DNA from: Promethearchaeota archaeon
Lineage (GTDB): Archaea > Asgardarchaeota > Lokiarchaeia > Sigyniarchaeales > SOKP01
Length of the DNA stretch: 64,000 bases
Assembly (NCBI GenBank): GCA_019058445.1
Contig: JAHPZA010000006.1
Coordinates: forward strand, 186,001 to 250,000
Reading direction: 5' to 3'
Positions 34,650 to 44,740 of this stretch are shown here, piece after piece; positions within the stretch are counted from its first letter, which is position 1, and each line of letters opens with the position of its first letter. A model generated the notes under the pieces. That model was not told the DNA's origin. It searched no databases and worked only from the letters and a program-made list of their open reading frames with translations. Position numbers and translations under genes: made by a program.

Positions 34650-36440
34650 TTATTCTTCTAATTTTCTCAATTCCCGTCTTAAAATCTTTCCCACTAAAGT
34701 TTTGGGCAGCTCATCGATAATTTCTATTTCTCTAGGGTATTTATACGGACTTATATTCGCTTGACACCATTCCATAAGATCTTCTTTAGTGACTGTTTCT
34801 TTATATTCGTCTTTTAAGGAGATATATGCCTTAATGGTTTGTCCAGTCCCTTCAGGGTGAGGAATACCGATAACACCGACTTCATTAACAGCTTCATTCA
34901 TATATATTAAATTCTCTACTTCTGCTGGAAAAACTCCATGACCTTTGTACTTAATCATATCTCGCTTTCTATCTTTGATCATTAGATATCCTTCTTTATC
35001 AAAACATCCTATATCTGCAGTGTATAACCATGTACGACCTTTATCATCTTTTCTCAATGCATATTTTGTATCTTCTTCTTTACCCAAATACCCAAGCATG
35101 ATCTGGGGACCACAAGCACAAATCTCACCAAGGTATTTTGGATCGTCAGTATTATCATCAGGGCATTTGGGTAAAATTGTTTTGCCATCATCAATGTCTA
35201 CAATTTTAACTAGAGAATCTGACATGGGAAAGCCTACAGTTCTTGGTTTTGACCTGTCAAAAGTCCCACAACACAAATTTGGACTTGTTTCACTTAGTCC
35301 ATATCCTTCTATTATAAGTGCGCCAGTTATATCTTCGAATTTCTTTTTAACTTCGGGAGGCAGAGATGCTCCTCCACTTATACATGCTTTTAATGTGGTT
35401 AATTTTCCTTTGTATTTCAAAGAATCAGGATCCTGATTTATTAAATTCCAAAGTGTCGGCACTCCAGGAATGAATGTTGCCTCTTCTTTCATTAACAATT
35501 TTAAGATTTTTGATTTCTTTTCAGGAGGAGCTGGAAAGAGTATTAATTTATAAGCATTTGAAATTCCTAGATTCATCCCTGAAGATATGCCAAAGACATG
35601 GGCAAAAGGTACAACTAAACCCACACCACCTTTTCCATGGAGATCCTTAACTTCTGGCAATTGATTTTCAAGCCACGCAACACCTTGTTCTGCATTTGCA
35701 GCCATATTAAAATGAGATAGCATTACGCCTTTAGGTACTCCTGTAGTTCCTCCTGTATAAATTAGTGTGGCAACATCTTTCTTCGGATCAATGTCAACTT
35801 TTGGTACTTTGATGGGATCCCCCATATTTAAAATGTCTTGAAATTTATGAAAATCAATAAACCCAACTTTAGTGGGCCATTCTTTCATTCGGGGAACTTT
35901 TCCTAAAGCAGTTCCCAGTTTCGCTTTCATTTTTGGTAAGTATTCACCAATACCCGTTAAGATAATATGCTCAAGTGTCTTCATCTTACTCAAATCTTTA
36001 TCGAGTAAGTATTCTTTATAAAGAAAATCCAAAATAATTAACACTTTGCTGCTTGAATCATTTATCTGATAGGCAATTTCTACAAATTTATGTAGTGGAA
36101 TAATTGGGTTTACTGTTGCTCCTAATCGTTGAATCGCATAAAAAGCCATAATAAATTGAGGTATATTTGGAGTATCAATAGCTACTACATCTCCTTTCTT
36201 TACTCCTAATTTAGCAAGCCCCGTCGCAAACTGATCGGCTGCAATATCTAATTCTTTATAGGTCATTCTAAATCCTTCAAAATAAATAGCTTGCGAATCG
36301 GGATACAATTCTGCCGAATTTCTTAAAAGACTCCCTAAAGTTTTTACTTTATAATCTATATGTTTGGGCACTCCTTTAGGCCAATATTCATACCAATAGC
36401 GCTTAACTTCATCATCTTCTTCTTGGATTCCTTCTTGCAT
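34650..36440 (-). CDS. AMP-forming acyl-CoA synthetase (long-chain type), copy 1
   Basis: A 596-residue ANL-superfamily ligase: P-loop-like YTGGTTGVPKGVMLSH, GYGLSETSP, adenylate-binding YTADIGCFDKEGYLMIKDRKRDMIKYKG, and the catalytic lysine in LPKTLVGKILRREL. It activates a fatty or other carboxylic acid to its CoA thioester via an acyl-adenylate. No signal or TM segment. It forms a tandem with the 598-residue paralog at 36567, separated by about 126 bases, and has its own upstream palindrome (36468). Chain-length preference cannot be told. Confidence 0.92.
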   Translation of the reverse strand: MQEGIQEEDDEVKRYWYEYWPKGVPKHIDYKVKTLGSLLRNSAELYPDSQAIYFEGFRMTYKELDIAADQFATGLAKLGVKKGDVVAIDTPNIPQFIMAFYAIQRLGATVNPIIPLHKFVEIAYQINDSSSKVLIILDFLYKEYLLDKDLSKMKTLEHIILTGIGEYLPKMKAKLGTALGKVPRMKEWPTKVGFIDFHKFQDILNMGDPIKVPKVDIDPKKDVATLIYTGGTTGVPKGVMLSHFNMAANAEQGVAWLENQLPEVKDLHGKGGVGLVVPFAHVFGISSGMNLGISNAYKLILFPAPPEKKSKILKLLMKEEATFIPGVPTLWNLINQDPDSLKYKGKLTTLKACISGGASLPPEVKKKFEDITGALIIEGYGLSETSPNLCCGTFDRSKPRTVGFPMSDSLVKIVDIDDGKTILPKCPDDNTDDPKYLGEICACGPQIMLGYLGKEEDTKYALRKDDKGRTWLYTADIGCFDKEGYLMIKDRKRDMIKYKGHGVFPAEVENLIYMNEAVNEVGVIGIPHPEGTGQTIKAYISLKDEYKETVTKEDLMEWCQANISPYKYPREIEIIDELPKTLVGKILRRELRKLEE

Positions 36441-36467
36441 CTTTTTATATCAACTCATATTAAATTG

Positions 36468-36484
36468 TCAATTAATATAATTGA
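36468..36484. promoter_or_regulatory. 17-bp inverted repeat upstream of acyl-CoA synthetase
   Basis: TCAATTA and TAATTGA flank ATA, 28 bases upstream of the start at 36440. The position fits an operator, but AT-rich composition makes chance possible. Confidence 0.3.
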
Positions 36485-36566
36485 TAAGTTTCTATTTAAA
36501 ACTTTTAATGCAAAGAGAGTTTCTCTCAAAATAAAAAAAAATTGTAAAAATAAAAAGTAAATTGTT

Positions 36567-38363
36567 TTATTTTCCATATTTTTCCTTGTATAATGGATCT
36601 GCTTCCTGTAACGCTCTTCTCTGAACTTTGCCGATTAGGTTTTTAGGGACCTCTTCTATAAATTCAATAAGTTTTGGTACTTTCCAGTAAGTCATATTTT
36701 TATTAGCCCATTCTCTTATATTTTCTTCGGTAATTTTACCAACATAATCTGGTTTAATAGCAATCCATGCTTTTGCTATTTCTCCCACTTCTTCATCGGG
36801 TAAGCCTGCCACTGCTACTTCTAAAACCGCTTCATGCTTCATGAGTAGAGTTTCAATTTCTGTGGGAAAAACAGAGCGACCAGCGACTTTAATTAGTTGT
36901 TTCTTTCTATCACGAATTGAAACACAGCCATCCTCTCTCATGAATCCAATATCACCTGTACGGACCCATGTACGTCCATCCCATACTTTTAACGTATCAG
37001 CAGTAGCTTCTGGTTTATTTAAATACCCTTTCATAACCTGAGGCCCACATACACAGATTTCTCCCGTGTGTTCCTCTCCATATTTCGAACCAGGTAATCC
37101 ATCAGCAATGGGACCAGCCTTAAAATCGTCAGGATCAAAAATTGCCCAATCTGTACCGGGTATAGGCATTCCAACAGTACCAACTGGATTATCACCAAAT
37201 AAACTATTCGCACTAGAAACGCAAGTAGTCTCAGTTAACCCATAACCCTCTACCACTCTACCTCCTGTTCTTTCTTGAAATTTTTCTTGAACAGGTCGGT
37301 GCAATGGACCTGCTCCTGAGACACATAATCTCATTTTTCCCGATAGATTTGGATATGGACTAAGATCTGGAAAATCGGCAATTCTTTTAAAAAGAATTTC
37401 AGCTCCAGGATAAGCAAAACCTTGTGGTGCAGGCATGTCATTTATTACTTGAAGTAATTCATCGGTAGGAGGTGGTCTTGTGAATAATAGCATCCAACCA
37501 CCAGAAGTAATCGCTGCATTCATAACAGCTGTTATCGCAAAAGCATGAAACATAGGCAACACACCTATAACTCCCATCCCAGGCTGCTCCCCTCCAAATA
37601 TTAATCTTACTTGTACGGCATTACATACAATGTTAAAGTGAGTTAATATTGTCGCCTTAGGAACTCCTGTCGTACCTCCTGTCATTATATAAGTTCCAGT
37701 GTCTTCTACAGGATTAATATTCACGTCGGGGACGTCAGGCTCATTCGTTAAAAGCTCATAGAAATTATACGAGGGCTCGAAATCGATTTTTCCCTTACGA
37801 ATCTTACGTGTCTTTCTGGCTATATGATCTTTAAAGCTTTTGGTACCACTTACTAAATCCGCTACATTTGTATAGATTATCATTTCGATGTCAGTTTTAT
37901 CTATAATTGGTTTGACTAATATTTCATACATGGCTTCTAGTGTGATTATAGCCTTAGCTCCTGTAGTCTCTATGTGGTGTAAAACTTCAATAGGTTTATA
38001 AGTAACATTTATACCAGTAGGGATGGCACCTAATTTTGCGCATGCATAAAAACAGATTGGATACTGGAAGCAATTAGGCATTAGGAGTCCAATTACATCG
38101 CCTTTTTTGATTCCGAGTTTAGAAAGACTTGTTGCGACCATATCCATTGCTTCACCTACCTCGCCATAGGTCATCCAAGAACCCAGATAAAAGATTAAGT
38201 TATTATCTGAATATTTTTTACGCTGCCTATCAAAGAATTCGCCTAATGTAATTTTCTCAAAATCATAGTTTTTAGGAACATTTTCCGGCCACCATTTTTT
38301 AAACCAAGCTTTCTCTTCATTCACTTGCCATTCTTTTGCCATATTTAAAGACATTATTATCAC
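36567..38363 (-). CDS. AMP-forming acyl-CoA synthetase, copy 2
   Basis: A 598-residue ANL-superfamily ligase: MTGGTTGVPKATILTH, GYGLTETT, RTGDIGFMREDGCVSIRDRKKQLIKVAG, and the C-terminal lysine in PKNLIGKVQRRAL. It begins AKEWQVNEEKAWFKKWWPENVP, like copy 1 (YWYEYWPKGVP), so the two arose by duplication and diverged. They likely have different acyl preferences. Upstream lies the CrtI-type gene and the methyltransferase on the same strand, but gaps over 120 bases argue for separate promoters. Confidence 0.92.
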   Translation of the reverse strand: MIIMSLNMAKEWQVNEEKAWFKKWWPENVPKNYDFEKITLGEFFDRQRKKYSDNNLIFYLGSWMTYGEVGEAMDMVATSLSKLGIKKGDVIGLLMPNCFQYPICFYACAKLGAIPTGINVTYKPIEVLHHIETTGAKAIITLEAMYEILVKPIIDKTDIEMIIYTNVADLVSGTKSFKDHIARKTRKIRKGKIDFEPSYNFYELLTNEPDVPDVNINPVEDTGTYIMTGGTTGVPKATILTHFNIVCNAVQVRLIFGGEQPGMGVIGVLPMFHAFAITAVMNAAITSGGWMLLFTRPPPTDELLQVINDMPAPQGFAYPGAEILFKRIADFPDLSPYPNLSGKMRLCVSGAGPLHRPVQEKFQERTGGRVVEGYGLTETTCVSSANSLFGDNPVGTVGMPIPGTDWAIFDPDDFKAGPIADGLPGSKYGEEHTGEICVCGPQVMKGYLNKPEATADTLKVWDGRTWVRTGDIGFMREDGCVSIRDRKKQLIKVAGRSVFPTEIETLLMKHEAVLEVAVAGLPDEEVGEIAKAWIAIKPDYVGKITEENIREWANKNMTYWKVPKLIEFIEEVPKNLIGKVQRRALQEADPLYKEKYGK

Positions 38364-38487
38364 TTTTTTGGATTTAATTCTAACTGTTTTGTTAATTAAA
38401 ATTTATGTTTAAATTTCGAATTATGATTAATATTGTTATTTTCATATTTAAGATTTTAAAAAAATGGAGTTAATACAAGCTGAAGAA

Positions 38488-40572
38488 TTAATCTAGAAAA
38501 GAATTAAGAGATAAATTTCGAATTTTACATTTATTTTCAGTCTTATTTTCGATAATTTTTTTTATATAATTAGAGATTTCCTTTCTCTTTTCTATGCTCG
38601 AAGGAATTGGCAAGATAACTTCTATTATCCTATTTCCTATAGTAGCAATTGTTCCTTGGATAAAGGTTATGCCTTGAATTTGTTTTTGAACAATGTCTAA
38701 ATTTAGTAAGTACAAAAGCAAATAAGAATCAATTGCCTCATCATTATTTAAAACTTTAAATTGATAAATATGGCTCTGGATGATAATTTCAGTGTCTAAA
38801 TGTGTAACGTAAGCTGTTTTTCCTATTAAATTTGGTCCACCATCTTTTACTAAAAGGATATCTCCCTCTTCAATATTTTGTTTTTCCTTATATAAATCAT
38901 ATACTTCCTTAGAAGTTCTTTTATTTGAATCCAGATTTACTTCCCAATTATGAATTTCACTAGTTCGAATAAATGGAACCTCTCCTAATCCATAAACAGA
39001 AGAACCTATTTCATTTCCCCGGGGGAGATATTCTCCTTTATTTGAAAAGATTATTTTTCTTTGAATTAAATCTCTAATTGAAACTAATTCAAAATGTGTA
39101 TCGTCCTTAAGATTTTTAAGTGTTTTTTCAACTCCAGTATAATAATTTGGAATAAATATATTATTTTTAATTTGATTAAAATTGATCTTAAAGATTTTTT
39201 GTTCTTTGTGGTAATTAAAATCTTCAGCCCCCTTAAGTTGGAGATGGAGATCTAGCAAATCATCATTTATGATTGGTTCTCCATCTTGATTTAATATTCT
39301 ACTACCATCTTTATTTAATTGGTATTGAATTTTCCCATCTTTATCGTGACCCACATTATCAATAATTGCAAAGTCAATTTTATAATTATCTGGGATATCT
39401 TTTAATTTTTGGAAGAACAAGACTGAAGCTTTATTACAAGTATAAGGTTGAAATGTATTTTGATCTAAAGAAACAATCCCTAAAATCTTACCATTTGATT
39501 TAAGATATTCCCAAATATATCTATCTGAGGGATTTCCAAAGATCCCTTCAGGTAATACAATTCCTAATTTTCCACCATCCTTAAGAAGTTGGACACACCT
39601 TTCAATAAATAAGATTTGAGGGGGTTGCTGCCTGAAAAGCTTGTTTAATCTTTCCCATTTTCCATTAATATTCTTCCAAACATGCCCAAATTCATATTTA
39701 TTTAGAAGATCTTTAGTATTTATTGGAATTTTTGCCCCAAATGGAGGATTAGTAAGGATTACATCAAAAAATCCGTTTTTTATTACCTGTTTGGCTTGAT
39801 TTCGATAGTTTTTAAAGTCCAATGAATCTTCACAAAATACAAGTGATTTTCCACCACTTAATATTTCCAGATATAATTTGCATATTCTTGCGAGGAAGAG
39901 ATCTTTATCTATTCCATATAGGTTGGAAATTACATCTATTTTCTTCTTTTTATTAGTTAGTTTAGACCAAATAAATTCTTTCGTTTCAAGAAGGAACCCC
40001 CCATGCCCACAAGCAGGGTCTAAAATCTTAGAATTAACATTTGGATCTAAATATTTTACCATGAAACTTACAACATTGGGGGGTGTGAAAAATTGACCCC
40101 CCTCATCCTTTAGAATTTTACTCACAAAAATTTCGAAAGCATCACTCAAAATATCCTTAGAGGATTGAAGTAGAGAAATATGTTGTAACTCCTTTACGAT
40201 CAAATAGACTAAATCTTCATTTAGACTAATGGTTTCATTTTTTCCAAAAATATTAGGGTATTTAGATTTCACATTATTTTTGAAAAAATTTTGAATTCTC
40301 TCGAGTAATACTTTCTCAGTTTCGTTTTCTTTAACACAAAAACTAACCTCATCTTCGGGAGCTTTATTAATCTCATCAACTAATTTACATAATAGGAGAT
40401 TAACGATTACTTTGGAGCGGGTTCTTGTATCTGTATCGGTATATTTTAGCTTCCCATATAGATGTTGATTGATTAAAAGAAAGGTTTTCTTAAGGTTTGG
40501 AGATTTAACCAAATCTTTTTTTTTTAAAATTGCAGTTTGTTTCTCTACGTAATCAGTAATTTTTACCGGCAT
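38488..40572 (-). CDS. Fused type I DNA adenine methyltransferase and specificity subunit (HsdM-HsdS), no restriction subunit
   Basis: A 694-residue protein. The N-terminal half is an N6-adenine methyltransferase of HsdM type: helical domain, SAM motif I ILDPACGHGGFLLET (about residue 190), catalytic NPPFGAKI. From about residue 490 the sequence is a single target-recognition domain of HsdS type (FELVSIRDLIQRKI, VPFIRTSEIHNWEV, EGDILLVKDGG) with a terminal coil. It methylates a short DNA motif chosen by its own recognition domain. No HsdR or other nuclease gene is in the window, so it is an orphan methylase or part of a split system. Flanking gene order shows no mobile element. Confidence 0.88.
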   Translation of the reverse strand: MPVKITDYVEKQTAILKKKDLVKSPNLKKTFLLINQHLYGKLKYTDTDTRTRSKVIVNLLLCKLVDEINKAPEDEVSFCVKENETEKVLLERIQNFFKNNVKSKYPNIFGKNETISLNEDLVYLIVKELQHISLLQSSKDILSDAFEIFVSKILKDEGGQFFTPPNVVSFMVKYLDPNVNSKILDPACGHGGFLLETKEFIWSKLTNKKKKIDVISNLYGIDKDLFLARICKLYLEILSGGKSLVFCEDSLDFKNYRNQAKQVIKNGFFDVILTNPPFGAKIPINTKDLLNKYEFGHVWKNINGKWERLNKLFRQQPPQILFIERCVQLLKDGGKLGIVLPEGIFGNPSDRYIWEYLKSNGKILGIVSLDQNTFQPYTCNKASVLFFQKLKDIPDNYKIDFAIIDNVGHDKDGKIQYQLNKDGSRILNQDGEPIINDDLLDLHLQLKGAEDFNYHKEQKIFKINFNQIKNNIFIPNYYTGVEKTLKNLKDDTHFELVSIRDLIQRKIIFSNKGEYLPRGNEIGSSVYGLGEVPFIRTSEIHNWEVNLDSNKRTSKEVYDLYKEKQNIEEGDILLVKDGGPNLIGKTAYVTHLDTEIIIQSHIYQFKVLNNDEAIDSYLLLYLLNLDIVQKQIQGITFIQGTIATIGNRIIEVILPIPSSIEKRKEISNYIKKIIENKTENKCKIRNLSLNSFLD

Positions 40573-40683
40573 TTATACTCATTAGAGCATTTCCTAATTA
40601 TATTATGAAGGATTGTATATAATCCTCTATGATACCTTGTTTTATTTTATTATTTATTAATAGAAAATTAAGTTTTAGAAATC

Positions 40684-42249
40684 CTATGATTTTGGCATAC
40701 GAGCATTTCCGTTCATTATTTTGCGGTCAAGAATCATATCATTGACTTGAATTCCTGCGAGCAAACAACCAAAAACTCCATGGACAAATTTTGGTTGAAA
40801 TAATCCTTTTATTGGGGTTCTCATTTTTAGACGGGTTCTCCCGAAATTGTTAGGATAAGGGGCCATATCATAAACTGCCCCTGAGGGTGAACCAGAATAG
40901 CGGGCATACGTAGCTGGAGTAGAGATATCAATAACAAGAATATGCTTTCTTAGGTCCGGAATTAGATATTTTTCCACTTTATCTATGAAAAACTCTGCCC
41001 ATTTTTCCTTTTTTTCTGTATACTTTTTATAGTTTTTTTCTCTTAACTCCGCCCAATCAGCAAGAGCCATGGGTGTTATTCTCACGATTATGTTCGGTCT
41101 CCCGCCTGTAGTTAATGAGGGACAAACTACCCCTATATGGAATAACTTATCAGAAAATGCGATTTGTCCTTTTTCATATGCCTCAAATAATCGATCATAA
41201 GTATCTCCACCTGTGGTAATCACATTATATCCACAATCTAAACCTAATCCAGCAAGATCAATTTCATCATCCAATCCTATACTAAGATTCATTGAAGAAG
41301 TTGACATTTTCACCTTTTCCACCTTATCGGCATATTTTTTATTATATTGCCTTATAATATCTAATCCCACCATATCCTTCATTGCAACTTTAGGATCTAC
41401 TGTGGTAACCACATAATCCGAATAAATTTCTTCCCCATCTGATAATCTCACACCCTTTACTTGGTCTTTCTCAACAAGAATCTTTTCTACTTTCGTCTTT
41501 AAACGCAATTCCCCTCCCAGGCTTAAATATCGTTCTTCAATTTTTTTGGGAAATTCGATAAAACCTTTCGTTGGGCGAAATGCTCCGTCTAAAAGGGAAT
41601 TCATAGCCGAAAGTGGTACAATTGCTACAACTTGTTCGCTTGGAATGGCACTAAATTCCGCAAATACATTGAAGATCTCAATAACATCGGGTTCCGTGAT
41701 TTTAAATTTTTCAAAATATTTTTTGAATGTTTTCGAGGCATTTTTAACTATTTTTGGGCATGAAACTAACATTTTTAGAATTTCTGTAAATTTAGGTTCC
41801 ATTTTTAACTTAAATAATTCCAAATACATCGCACGAGAATAATCCAAGAATTTTCTGATTTCTTGTGCGTTATTCGGATATTTTTCCATTAACATTTTTT
41901 TAAATGTTTCTACTCCTGAAGGTAATTCGAGTACTCTAACCTCCTCTGTGTCAGGATTTACTAAAAAAATCCTCATGTAATATCCCTTAAAGCTCTTAAG
42001 CTCTATATCAACCCCGAGATATTCTAAAATTTCTGAAAGGTTAGGAATGATTTGGCAGGTATCGAATACATAATCTTCTCTTTCGTATGATGTCACATAT
42101 CCCCCCGTTTTTGGTTCTTTTTCAATAAGAAGAACTGGCTCCTTTTTAACATCATGATTAATAGCCCAAGTAAGGGCAGTACTCAACCCGGTTATTCCTC
42201 CTCCAACAACGATTAAAGCCTTTTTCTTAGAAGTTTTTATTTCATTCAT
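40684..42249 (-). CDS. CrtI/phytoene-desaturase-type FAD oxidoreductase
   Basis: A 521-residue flavoprotein with the dinucleotide-binding VVGGGITGLSTAL and IEKEPKTGGYVTSY at the N-terminus, central DGEEIYSDYVVTTVDP, and a CrtI-type C-terminal motif near GLFQPKFVHGVFGCLLAGIQ. The family includes carotenoid desaturases, isomerases and prenyl or polyketide reductases such as geranylgeranyl-type enzymes. No carotenoid biosynthesis genes are adjacent, so a lipid-modifying role is equally likely. Divergent from the GPH transporter. Confidence 0.82.
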   Translation of the reverse strand: MNEIKTSKKKALIVVGGGITGLSTALTWAINHDVKKEPVLLIEKEPKTGGYVTSYEREDYVFDTCQIIPNLSEILEYLGVDIELKSFKGYYMRIFLVNPDTEEVRVLELPSGVETFKKMLMEKYPNNAQEIRKFLDYSRAMYLELFKLKMEPKFTEILKMLVSCPKIVKNASKTFKKYFEKFKITEPDVIEIFNVFAEFSAIPSEQVVAIVPLSAMNSLLDGAFRPTKGFIEFPKKIEERYLSLGGELRLKTKVEKILVEKDQVKGVRLSDGEEIYSDYVVTTVDPKVAMKDMVGLDIIRQYNKKYADKVEKVKMSTSSMNLSIGLDDEIDLAGLGLDCGYNVITTGGDTYDRLFEAYEKGQIAFSDKLFHIGVVCPSLTTGGRPNIIVRITPMALADWAELREKNYKKYTEKKEKWAEFFIDKVEKYLIPDLRKHILVIDISTPATYARYSGSPSGAVYDMAPYPNNFGRTRLKMRTPIKGLFQPKFVHGVFGCLLAGIQVNDMILDRKIMNGNARMPKS

Positions 42250-42366
42250 AATTTATATCACTGTATTAATTTTTCAGTTAATTAATTCTAAAATTAGGAT
42301 TAATTATAAAAATACTTTTATCTAATATTCAAAGGAATAACATAAATTTTAATTTAAAATATATGG

Positions 42367-43767
42367 GTGTTTATTTTGCAGTCAGAAGAAATTGAAGTTA
42401 CACATAGTAAAAAAATTATGATCTCGTATAATTTCGGTTCCCTTTGTAGAGAATTCATTGCAATGGCTTTTGCGGTATTGGTATTTTTTTACTATGAGGT
42501 AGAAATCGGATTGAATGTCTGGATTCTCGGTCTGGGATTAGTTATTTTTGCGATATATAATGCTATTAACGATCCACTTTTAGGATTTTTAACCAATAGG
42601 CCTTTTAAATTCACAAAAAAATGGGGAAGAAGAATGCCATGGATGCTTTTAGGGGGATTACCTCTCGGTTTTAGTTATTTTTTAATTTTTATCCCTCCCA
42701 ATGTCGATCCAAAATCAGGAGCATGGATTCTATTTGGGTGGCTTGTATTTACCACTTGCTTATTCGACACTTTTCATTCAATATTCTTTGTCAACTACCA
42801 AGCGCTCTTTCCAGATAAATTCCGTTCAGTTAAAGAACGTAGAACAGTTGTAGGATTTCAAGTTGTTTTAGGTGCATTAGGAGTTGCCTTGGGAGCTATA
42901 TTACCTCCGTTGCTTATAACTTTTGGAAATTTGGAATCATACATCTTTCAAGGATTTGTGGTGTTTGTAATAGGTCTCGTTACTATTATTTTTGCAATAC
43001 CTGGTTGGCATGAAGATCCGAAAATGATTGAGCGATATCTCGAATCCGTTCAAGAAAAAGTGGAAACTCCTTTTGTTGTTGCTATGAAACAAGCTTTTAA
43101 ACAAAAATCATTTATAGGGTATATTGTCCTATACACAATGTATTTTGTTATAATAAATTCTATGCAGGCTTCTTTACCTTATGTTGTTCTCTTCATTTTG
43201 AAAATGCCGGCAGGTGCAACCTCACTCATTATGGCAGGATTTCTCTTAGGTGCTATGATTTCAGTTCCTTTTTGGGTTAAGATGTCACAGAAAGTAAATG
43301 ACAATAGAAAAATTATGCTATTGACATCGATTTTAATGGGTATTTTTGTATTCCCATTAGCTTTCATCCAAAATTATTATCTTATGGCCGTTGGAGTTTT
43401 TATATGGGGTTTGGCACAAGGAGGATATTGGGCAATGATCTTTCCTACGTTTTCAGATGTAATCGATGAATCCGTAGTTTTACATGAAAAACGTGAGGAA
43501 GGAACATATATTGGAATTCAACAATTTTTCGGTCGTTTAGGGCTCATCATCCAAGTCATGAGCTTTGCGATAGTTCATACACTTACAGGATTCGTGGAAG
43601 GATCACAAACTCAAACTCCACTAGCAACATGGGGTATACGAATTCATTTAGCAATAATCCCTGGTATTGCCATTCTTTTAGGTGCATTGGTATTTTGGAA
43701 AATGTATGATCTAAATCCCGACAGAATAAGCGAAAATCAACTCAAAATTCAACAATTAAAATTATAA
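42367..43767 (+). CDS. GPH-family (MFS) cation/sugar symporter
   Basis: A 466-residue protein with 12 predicted TM helices and the glycoside-pentoside-hexuronide (MFS_2) signature: SLCREFIAMAFAVLVFFYYE, IYNAINDPLLGFLTNRP, and KKWGRRMPWMLLGGLP after helix 2. It probably imports an organic solute with Na+ or H+. GTG 42367 is the longest start; TTG 42376 is possible. The C-terminal part of a second GPH transporter is cut by the right window edge at 63721. Substrate unknown. Confidence 0.87.
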   Translation: MFILQSEEIEVTHSKKIMISYNFGSLCREFIAMAFAVLVFFYYEVEIGLNVWILGLGLVIFAIYNAINDPLLGFLTNRPFKFTKKWGRRMPWMLLGGLPLGFSYFLIFIPPNVDPKSGAWILFGWLVFTTCLFDTFHSIFFVNYQALFPDKFRSVKERRTVVGFQVVLGALGVALGAILPPLLITFGNLESYIFQGFVVFVIGLVTIIFAIPGWHEDPKMIERYLESVQEKVETPFVVAMKQAFKQKSFIGYIVLYTMYFVIINSMQASLPYVVLFILKMPAGATSLIMAGFLLGAMISVPFWVKMSQKVNDNRKIMLLTSILMGIFVFPLAFIQNYYLMAVGVFIWGLAQGGYWAMIFPTFSDVIDESVVLHEKREEGTYIGIQQFFGRLGLIIQVMSFAIVHTLTGFVEGSQTQTPLATWGIRIHLAIIPGIAILLGALVFWKMYDLNPDRISENQLKIQQLKL

Positions 43768-43848
43768 AAGAAACAATCTATATTATTAAAATTTTTTTTC
43801 CTTTTTTTTTGGCGTTTAGAATATTCTAAAAGTAGGGATAATTTATTT

Positions 43849-44640
43849 TTGCATATGATATTAAATAATGAAGATTTTGGAGAATTTATTGAATTTTCTG
43901 TTAGCAAACGGTTTGGTATTATCAAACTTAATAGAGTCCATAGAGCCAACGCATTAACTATTGATATGGTTAAGAATCTTAAGAAAGCTCTAATTCATTG
44001 TCAAAATAATGAAAAAATTAGAGGAATTATTTTAACGGGAAACGGAACAACATTTACGACGGGATTGGATATGGATACTATTGATGGAAGTGATCAAGTT
44101 GCGGTGCGGGAGTATGAAAAAACCGCAGCAGATATCGCAGAATTAATTTTTAATGGTAAGCCAACAATCTGCGCTGTTAATGGTCGTGCTATGGGTGATG
44201 GGGTTGCATATGCTTTATGTTCGGATTATAGAATCGCTATTAAAGAGAGTTTTTTTATGATGCCTGAAATAAAGTCTGGGATTTTTCCGGGAGCTGGAAC
44301 TATTGTATTATTGACAAGAATGATTGGAATTCCTTGGACCAAAAGAATATTAATGTTTGCTGAAAAAATATCCACAGAAAAGGCATTAGAAATAGGTTTA
44401 ATTGATCATATCGTGGATAATCGTGAAGAATTAATGGAGGAAACCATGAGAAAAGCCAGATTTCTCTTTACTAAAAATCAACCAGCATTAAACTTAATTA
44501 AATTATGTAGCAATCATCTCTCTGATAAGTCATATAATGACGCGTATAGCTTAGAAAAAGAAGCATTGATGGGATGGGCCGAAGAAAAAGACAAACTCCA
44601 ATTTGTTGAAAATTTTCGAAACAAATTGATGAATAAATAA
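43849..44640 (+). CDS. Enoyl-CoA hydratase/isomerase family protein
   Basis: A 263-residue crotonase-fold protein. RANALTIDMVKNL, oxyanion-hole segments TTFTTGLDMDTID and KPTICAVNGRAMGDGVAYAL, and FMMPEIKSGIFPGAG are visible. Of the two hydratase glutamates, the second is present in PEIKSG and the first position reads GVAYA, so hydration is uncertain and an isomerase or other crotonase reaction is possible. Start TTG 43849 or ATG 43855. Fits the fatty-acid theme with the acyl-CoA synthetases. Confidence 0.86.
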   Translation: MHMILNNEDFGEFIEFSVSKRFGIIKLNRVHRANALTIDMVKNLKKALIHCQNNEKIRGIILTGNGTTFTTGLDMDTIDGSDQVAVREYEKTAADIAELIFNGKPTICAVNGRAMGDGVAYALCSDYRIAIKESFFMMPEIKSGIFPGAGTIVLLTRMIGIPWTKRILMFAEKISTEKALEIGLIDHIVDNREELMEETMRKARFLFTKNQPALNLIKLCSNHLSDKSYNDAYSLEKEALMGWAEEKDKLQFVENFRNKLMNK

Positions 44641-44740
44641 TCTTTCTGGATTACCCTTCGTTTTAAATTTTCAGAAGTTTATAGATTTATAAGAAAAGAA
44701 AACCATGCATTAATAACAAGTTGTAATTTAAAGCAAAATT

